A stretch of 64,000 bases of DNA from Pseudomonadota bacterium (GTDB taxonomy: Bacteria > Pseudomonadota > Gammaproteobacteria > Steroidobacterales > Steroidobacteraceae): assembly GCA_023417315.1 (NCBI GenBank), contig JAEZFW010000055.1:186001-250000 (forward strand), read 5' to 3'. Position 1 is the first letter of the stretch. Each line of letters begins with the position of its first letter. Positions 60,473 through 64,000 of the stretch are shown here, one piece after another. The position numbers and the translations under genes are program-made. The notes beneath the pieces were generated by a model. That model saw nothing but the letters and a program-made list of their open reading frames with translations. It was not told the DNA's origin and ran no database searches.

Positions 60473-61690
60473 TCAACTGCCGTTTGTCACTTGCACGCTG
60501 ATGGGGTGCTGCGATCGGTCGTGGAAGTCCTTCACGTAGCGTTCCCACGCGAGCCGGTCCTTGAACTGTCCACTCCCTGACCAACCCGCGCCAGCAAAGT
60601 AGCGCACCGGCGCGCCCCGCTGCGCTTTGACGAGCACGAGATAGTTGCCGTTGTCCTTGTTCGTCGCGCCGGCCTCATACGCAACGCCTTCGGATGGAGT
60701 GTCCTTCGCGAGCACGACCGCGACGCCGAGGCCCCCGTGTCTGCTCTCTTCCCAGAGACTCATCCAACGCCCATTAGGATCTTTCGTCAGCACTGGCTCG
60801 GCGAATCCTTGGACGCGCGGATGAGCTGTGATGCCGATGCCAATCGTCATATCCGAGCGCTCGAAATCGAACACACTTTCGATCGCGTGTAGATTGCGCC
60901 CGCAATCGATCGTGAACTGCTTCGTTTCGCTGGCGCTAGCGGATGCACCGGCGTTCCATGCCGCGTACGTCAGTTTGAATGCCGCACGACGCGGTCCACT
61001 CGAAAGCACACGGGCTGCTGCGTAGTTATCGGACGTCCAGAGTTTCTTGCCGTCCCACACGCCCGTGCCGCCCGCGCCGCGCGAGCCACCGATGCTGTAG
61101 AGATCGAGCCCTTCTGCCTCTTCGTCCTTATGGAACTGGTCGTGCCCCTTCGCATACCAGCGATCGATGATGGGATAGACAACGCGTTTGCCCCAGATAT
61201 CGATACCGCTCCCGCGTAGACGTTCGCCACCCGCAGCAGGGGAGTTCAGAGCCGGCCCATACATTCTGTGCGCGATCCGGTCGTTCTCCCACGCCATGTC
61301 GTCGTAGCGTTCGGGTACTTGCCGCGCGTACGTGCAAGGCTTTTCCGGCGGCGTCGCTGCTGCGATCGACTCGACTGTGAATGCTGCGCGCTTCTCGCCT
61401 GCGGCGAAATCGTATGAGAACACCAGATCATCGTAGGTGGCACCGCGATGATCGTGCTCGTAATTCGTGATCTGAGAGGCAAGTAATCGGCCTTTCGCGT
61501 CGCGCACGATGAGGTGAAACATTCGCGCATCCGGCAGTACCCTTGCGATCTCTGCGAACGGAATCGCGATCACCTCGGCCGGACGCGCGCCGTCATAGTC
61601 GTGCTCGGCCGTGATCGTCGCGACTGCGCCCCACGCGGGCGCAGAGGTCATGAGCACCGCGAACGCGGCGCCATAGATCGTCTTCAGCAT
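60473..61690 (-). CDS. exported DUF4861 protein
   Basis: A 405-residue protein with a signal peptide (1-21). It is rich in beta strands, with conserved-looking ERYDDMAWENDRIAHRMYG, GSGIDIWGKRV and RWYAKGHDQFHKDEEAEGLDLYSIGGS near the middle, matching DUF4861. Such proteins are usually found in polysaccharide-utilisation loci beside GH88/GH105 enzymes; their activity is not settled. AAGGGGG six bases before the ATG supports the start. Convergent with the GH105 gene. Confidence 0.8.
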   Translation of the reverse strand: MLKTIYGAAFAVLMTSAPAWGAVATITAEHDYDGARPAEVIAIPFAEIARVLPDARMFHLIVRDAKGRLLASQITNYEHDHRGATYDDLVFSYDFAAGEKRAAFTVESIAAATPPEKPCTYARQVPERYDDMAWENDRIAHRMYGPALNSPAAGGERLRGSGIDIWGKRVVYPIIDRWYAKGHDQFHKDEEAEGLDLYSIGGSRGAGGTGVWDGKKLWTSDNYAAARVLSSGPRRAAFKLTYAAWNAGASASASETKQFTIDCGRNLHAIESVFDFERSDMTIGIGITAHPRVQGFAEPVLTKDPNGRWMSLWEESRHGGLGVAVVLAKDTPSEGVAYEAGATNKDNGNYLVLVKAQRGAPVRYFAGAGWSGSGQFKDRLAWERYVKDFHDRSQHPISVQVTNGS

Positions 61691-61850
61691 CGGGTCCCCC
61701 TTCCTTACCTATGCCTGAGCGTCAAGCATATACAGGTTTGCGGGCGGACCTCTACGATTTGCGGTATAGCGGCAGGACCGAAGCCGGTCAGCTCAAGAAG
61801 AATCGCAGTCGATGTAAGAAAGTCGCTGCGCTCGGCACTATCTGAACAAC

Positions 61851-62414
61851 ATGTACCAAGCGACCCCTGAGAACGATGCGGAAGACTCAATCCTGGAGCG
61901 CAGCCGGGCTCCGGAGGCACGCTACACGGAGGCGGTCGCCGCCTTCGGTGACGCACTGGCTCGACTCGTGCGTGGCTATGAGTCGAATCCCGAACGCCGC
62001 AAAGATCTGCTCCAGGACATTCACGTTGCCCTGTGGCGCAGCTTCGAGATCTTCGACGGACGCTGTTCACTGCGTACGTGGGTCTACCGAGTTGCGCATA
62101 ACGCGGCAACGAAGCACATCGTCGCGCAACGCCGAGTCCGCTTGAGGGAGCTGCACACGCTCGATGAGATCGACCCGGAGGATCCGAACGATGATCTCAG
62201 AGCAGCGATGCACAGAGACGTGCTCACGAATCTTTTCGAGTTGATCGACAGGCTCAAGCCGATCGATCGCCAAGTGATCCTGCTTTACCTGGAAGACATG
62301 AGCGCGGATGCCATCGGTGAAGTTGTCGGGCTATCACCCGAGAACGTGGCGACGAAGGTGCACCGGATCAAGAAGCTGCTCACGTCCATGTTTAATGCGC
62401 GAGGTCGATCATGA
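61851..62414 (+). CDS. ECF-family RNA polymerase sigma factor
   Basis: A 187-residue sigma factor. Sigma-2: YESNPERRKDLLQDIHVALWRSFEIFDGRCSLRTWVYRVAHNAATKHIV; sigma-4: LKPIDRQVILLYLEDMSADAIGEVVGLSPENVATKVHRIKKLL. Region 2 is well conserved. The following gene, a membrane protein, starts 23 bases after its stop with its own strong ribosome-binding site and is likely cotranscribed. No known anti-sigma domain is present in the partner, so control of this factor is unclear. Confidence 0.87.
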   Translation: MYQATPENDAEDSILERSRAPEARYTEAVAAFGDALARLVRGYESNPERRKDLLQDIHVALWRSFEIFDGRCSLRTWVYRVAHNAATKHIVAQRRVRLRELHTLDEIDPEDPNDDLRAAMHRDVLTNLFELIDRLKPIDRQVILLYLEDMSADAIGEVVGLSPENVATKVHRIKKLLTSMFNARGRS

Positions 62415-62437
62415 ATTCACGAGAGGAGGAAACGAAT

Positions 62438-63025
62438 ATGGGTAGCACGGTGTGGAAGTCGCAAAGTTTAGAGTCTCTGCCGATTTCGGTGGATGATGTA
62501 CGACGTCGAGTCAATAGTTTGAACGATGACTATCGGGTGCAGAAGGGAGCGATTTACGCAGGTGTGGCGGTGTGCGCTGGGCTCTTCGTACTGACCTTCA
62601 TGCCGTTGCCGGGCTACGAGTTGGAAGTCGTGACGAAAGCCTTACGATTGGCGCTCGTGATCGTATGCATCGGCGGGATTTACTTGCATCGGCAGGTGCT
62701 CCGCAGAGCAAGCGAGATCGCCAATTCCGGCCGAGCGGTTGCTGACGATGGGCTACGTGCTTATAGATCGGAATTGCTTCGTCGCCGAGATTACTATCTG
62801 GATGCCTGGCGCTGGTCATTGTGGCCGGCCATCGCGGCGCTGGTTGTTCTGTTCGGGCTGGGCGCAATGTATGACCCAGCGCCCAACAAGATCTTGAGAT
62901 ATGGCCTCGCCGCGATTGCGCCTGTCGTCGGCATCGTGATGGGCGTGTGGTATCAGCTGCGCAAAGGCAACGAGTACCAACGTGAATTGGATGAGCTGCA
63001 AGCGGATAGGTATGGCGCCAAGTAA
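62438..63025 (+). CDS. four-helix membrane protein, possible sigma-factor partner
   Basis: A 195-residue protein with an N-terminal soluble part (about 35 residues), two helices near 38-58 and 65-85, a charged middle segment (YRSELLRRRDYYLDAWRWS), two more helices near 128-148 and 155-172, and a charged tail. The start is ATG at 62438, with AGGAGG 8 bases before it; an ATG at 62411 overlaps the sigma gene. I recognise no family. Its position after the ECF gene hints at an unconventional anti-sigma or sensor function; untested. Confidence 0.65.
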   Translation: MGSTVWKSQSLESLPISVDDVRRRVNSLNDDYRVQKGAIYAGVAVCAGLFVLTFMPLPGYELEVVTKALRLALVIVCIGGIYLHRQVLRRASEIANSGRAVADDGLRAYRSELLRRRDYYLDAWRWSLWPAIAALVVLFGLGAMYDPAPNKILRYGLAAIAPVVGIVMGVWYQLRKGNEYQRELDELQADRYGAK

Positions 63026-63126
63026 AGATCGATCCCACTTCGTTGTGTGCTCTGTGCACCTCGGTTCTCGGGTCGAGAGGCTGGGTGCCGATCGCAGCAC
63101 CCAGCCGCCTAGAGAAGAGGCCCAGA

Positions 63127-63780
63127 TCAGCGATACTTCGGATCGATCGATGTATCGGAGTGCCCTGATGCAGTGACCGGGACGAGAGCCAGAACGACGA
63201 GACGTGGCCCAGCGATACCCGTCAGCTCTTGGGAACAATCGACGCCCTTGATGTCCTTCAGCACTTCAACCGACATGAGGGGCAGAACCTGACGGCGAAT
63301 CTGTTGTACGAGCGCGCAGTCGCCAGCATCCAGGTCCAACTTTCGGAACGACACGGACGACCACACCGCGGGGAAGCGCTCCATGTCGGTGGCTGAAGGA
63401 AGGTCTGCTCCGTTGATCCTCGCGACGAGCTCGTGACGGCTGTCGTATTGGGTGAGCGCGTGCACGTTCTCGGGTGTGGCCTCGACCGGCGAGCGCATGC
63501 GCACCTCGAATCGCGCATGCCCGGCAAGATCGCGGCAAGCAAAGCGCTTGAGCTCGAGGCGCTCGTTCGCGCCGACCCGCTGCAAGATCGTCTTGATCTT
63601 GTGCGCGAGTATGTCGCAACGATAGGTTCGACCGGCGCTGCGATAGTCGAGCAGGATCGTTTGTGCCTTCCAGACTGCTTCCACCTCGGTCCCACCCCGC
63701 TGCTCGGCTGCTGCCGTGTTCGCTGCAAGTGCGGTCATCGCGATGGCGCAAGCAGCTACGACGTTCATCCAGTTGCGCAT
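63127..63780 (-). CDS. secreted protein of unknown function
   Basis: A 217-residue protein with a signal peptide (1-25, cleavage near TAAA). Four cysteines in the mature part (RCDILAHKI, KRFACRDLAG, GDCALVQQIR, GVDCSQEL) may form two disulfides. No family is recognised. GGGAGGGATGAAGG precedes the ATG. It converges on the membrane-protein gene at 62438. Confidence 0.65.
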   Translation of the reverse strand: MRNWMNVVAACAIAMTALAANTAAAEQRGGTEVEAVWKAQTILLDYRSAGRTYRCDILAHKIKTILQRVGANERLELKRFACRDLAGHARFEVRMRSPVEATPENVHALTQYDSRHELVARINGADLPSATDMERFPAVWSSVSFRKLDLDAGDCALVQQIRRQVLPLMSVEVLKDIKGVDCSQELTGIAGPRLVVLALVPVTASGHSDTSIDPKYR

Positions 63781-63906
63781 CCTTCATCCCTCCCTTCCAT
63801 CGCGCACGATCGAGTGCGGCGCGTTCGTTGCCTATATACGAGCAGAGATGAGCGCGATCATTAGATGATCGGTCAACAACAGGTGTGTGCCGGCGAACCA
63901 TGACAT

Positions 63907-64000
63907 TTAGGTTCTAGATGCGTTTGCCGGCGATAGCGTTGCGCATAGATCGAGCGCGGCGGTGAACTTCGCATCCGATGCGACGCTGCTGAGCAGCAGG
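63907..64000 (-). CDS. 3' end of a gene running off the right edge
   Basis: On the minus strand a stop (TAA) at 63907-63909 closes an open frame of at least 30 codons, LLLSSVASDAKFTAALDLCA and beyond, with GC-rich third positions. The product cannot be identified. The call is tentative because the frame is short. Confidence 0.35.
   Translation of the reverse strand, partial: LLLSSVASDAKFTAALDLCATLSPANASRT

Overview
The window is a GC-rich, densely coded bacterial chromosome segment. The gene content points to a Gram-negative proteobacterium: TonB-dependent receptor, outer-membrane barrel, lipoproteins, periplasmic PQQ and cytochrome c enzymes, MltB. The mix of Fiu/PiuC iron uptake, ECF-plus-kinase regulators, several PQQ dehydrogenases and GH105/DUF4861 sugar enzymes suggests a gammaproteobacterium of the Steroidobacteraceae/Xanthomonadales kind; that placement is inference. 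I saw no rRNA, tRNA, CRISPR array, prophage or intact insertion sequence.

Layout. 0.1-3.0 kb: a DUF2868/DUF3482 GTPase pair. 3.3-4.6 kb: a vanadium-haloperoxidase/PAP2-type secreted enzyme. 4.7-14.0 kb: a regulatory island with two paralogous exported proteins and two paralogous DUF4242 proteins around a membrane winged-helix/TPR regulator, an ECF sigma factor and a 1525-residue kinase/cyclase-like/AAA/TPR protein. 14.0-24.2 kb: acyl-CoA dehydrogenase, a cytochrome c-PQQ sugar dehydrogenase, a histidine kinase, a galactonate-type pair (dgoK-dgoA) with a DUF1349 protein, an S9 peptidase and a small secreted protein. 24.3-30.2 kb: a Fur-box-preceded iron operon (Fiu-like receptor, PiuC hydroxylase, PepSY membrane protein, DUF2271, DUF4198, ApbE) that reads as a ferric-siderophore uptake and flavin-based reduction system. 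30.3-43.3 kb: mostly unlinked metabolic genes (large lipoprotein with strong terminator, PQQ dehydrogenase, YghU-like GST, amidohydrolase, phytanoyl-CoA-type dioxygenase, phosphotriesterase-like protein, MscS, KAS III).

43.6-51 kb: a CHASE/GAF/HWE histidine kinase translationally coupled to a receiver protein, MltB, MarC, HAD phosphatase, a YkgJ cysteine-cluster protein and a concentration of intergenic repeats of several families. 51.4-54.7 kb: a ThuA / PQQ dehydrogenase / unknown-protein operon. 55-58.2 kb: outer-membrane barrel, ECF42-type sigma factor with its YciI partner, PRC-barrel protein. 58.3-64 kb: an unrecognised protein, GH105 and DUF4861 enzymes arranged convergently, another ECF sigma factor followed by an unrecognised membrane protein, and secreted unknowns.

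Themes: periplasmic oxidation (three PQQ enzymes, two with c-type haem), iron uptake coupled to extracytosolic flavin chemistry, and heavy signal-transduction investment. The best candidates for something not well described are the duplicated exported-protein/DUF4242 regulatory island (4.7-14.0 kb), the flavinylated DUF2271 reductase branch (24.3-27.3 kb), the ECF/membrane-protein pair (61.9-63.0 kb), and the inverted-repeat element at 42.9-43.1 kb with single-arm relatives at 49.9 and 50.8 kb.
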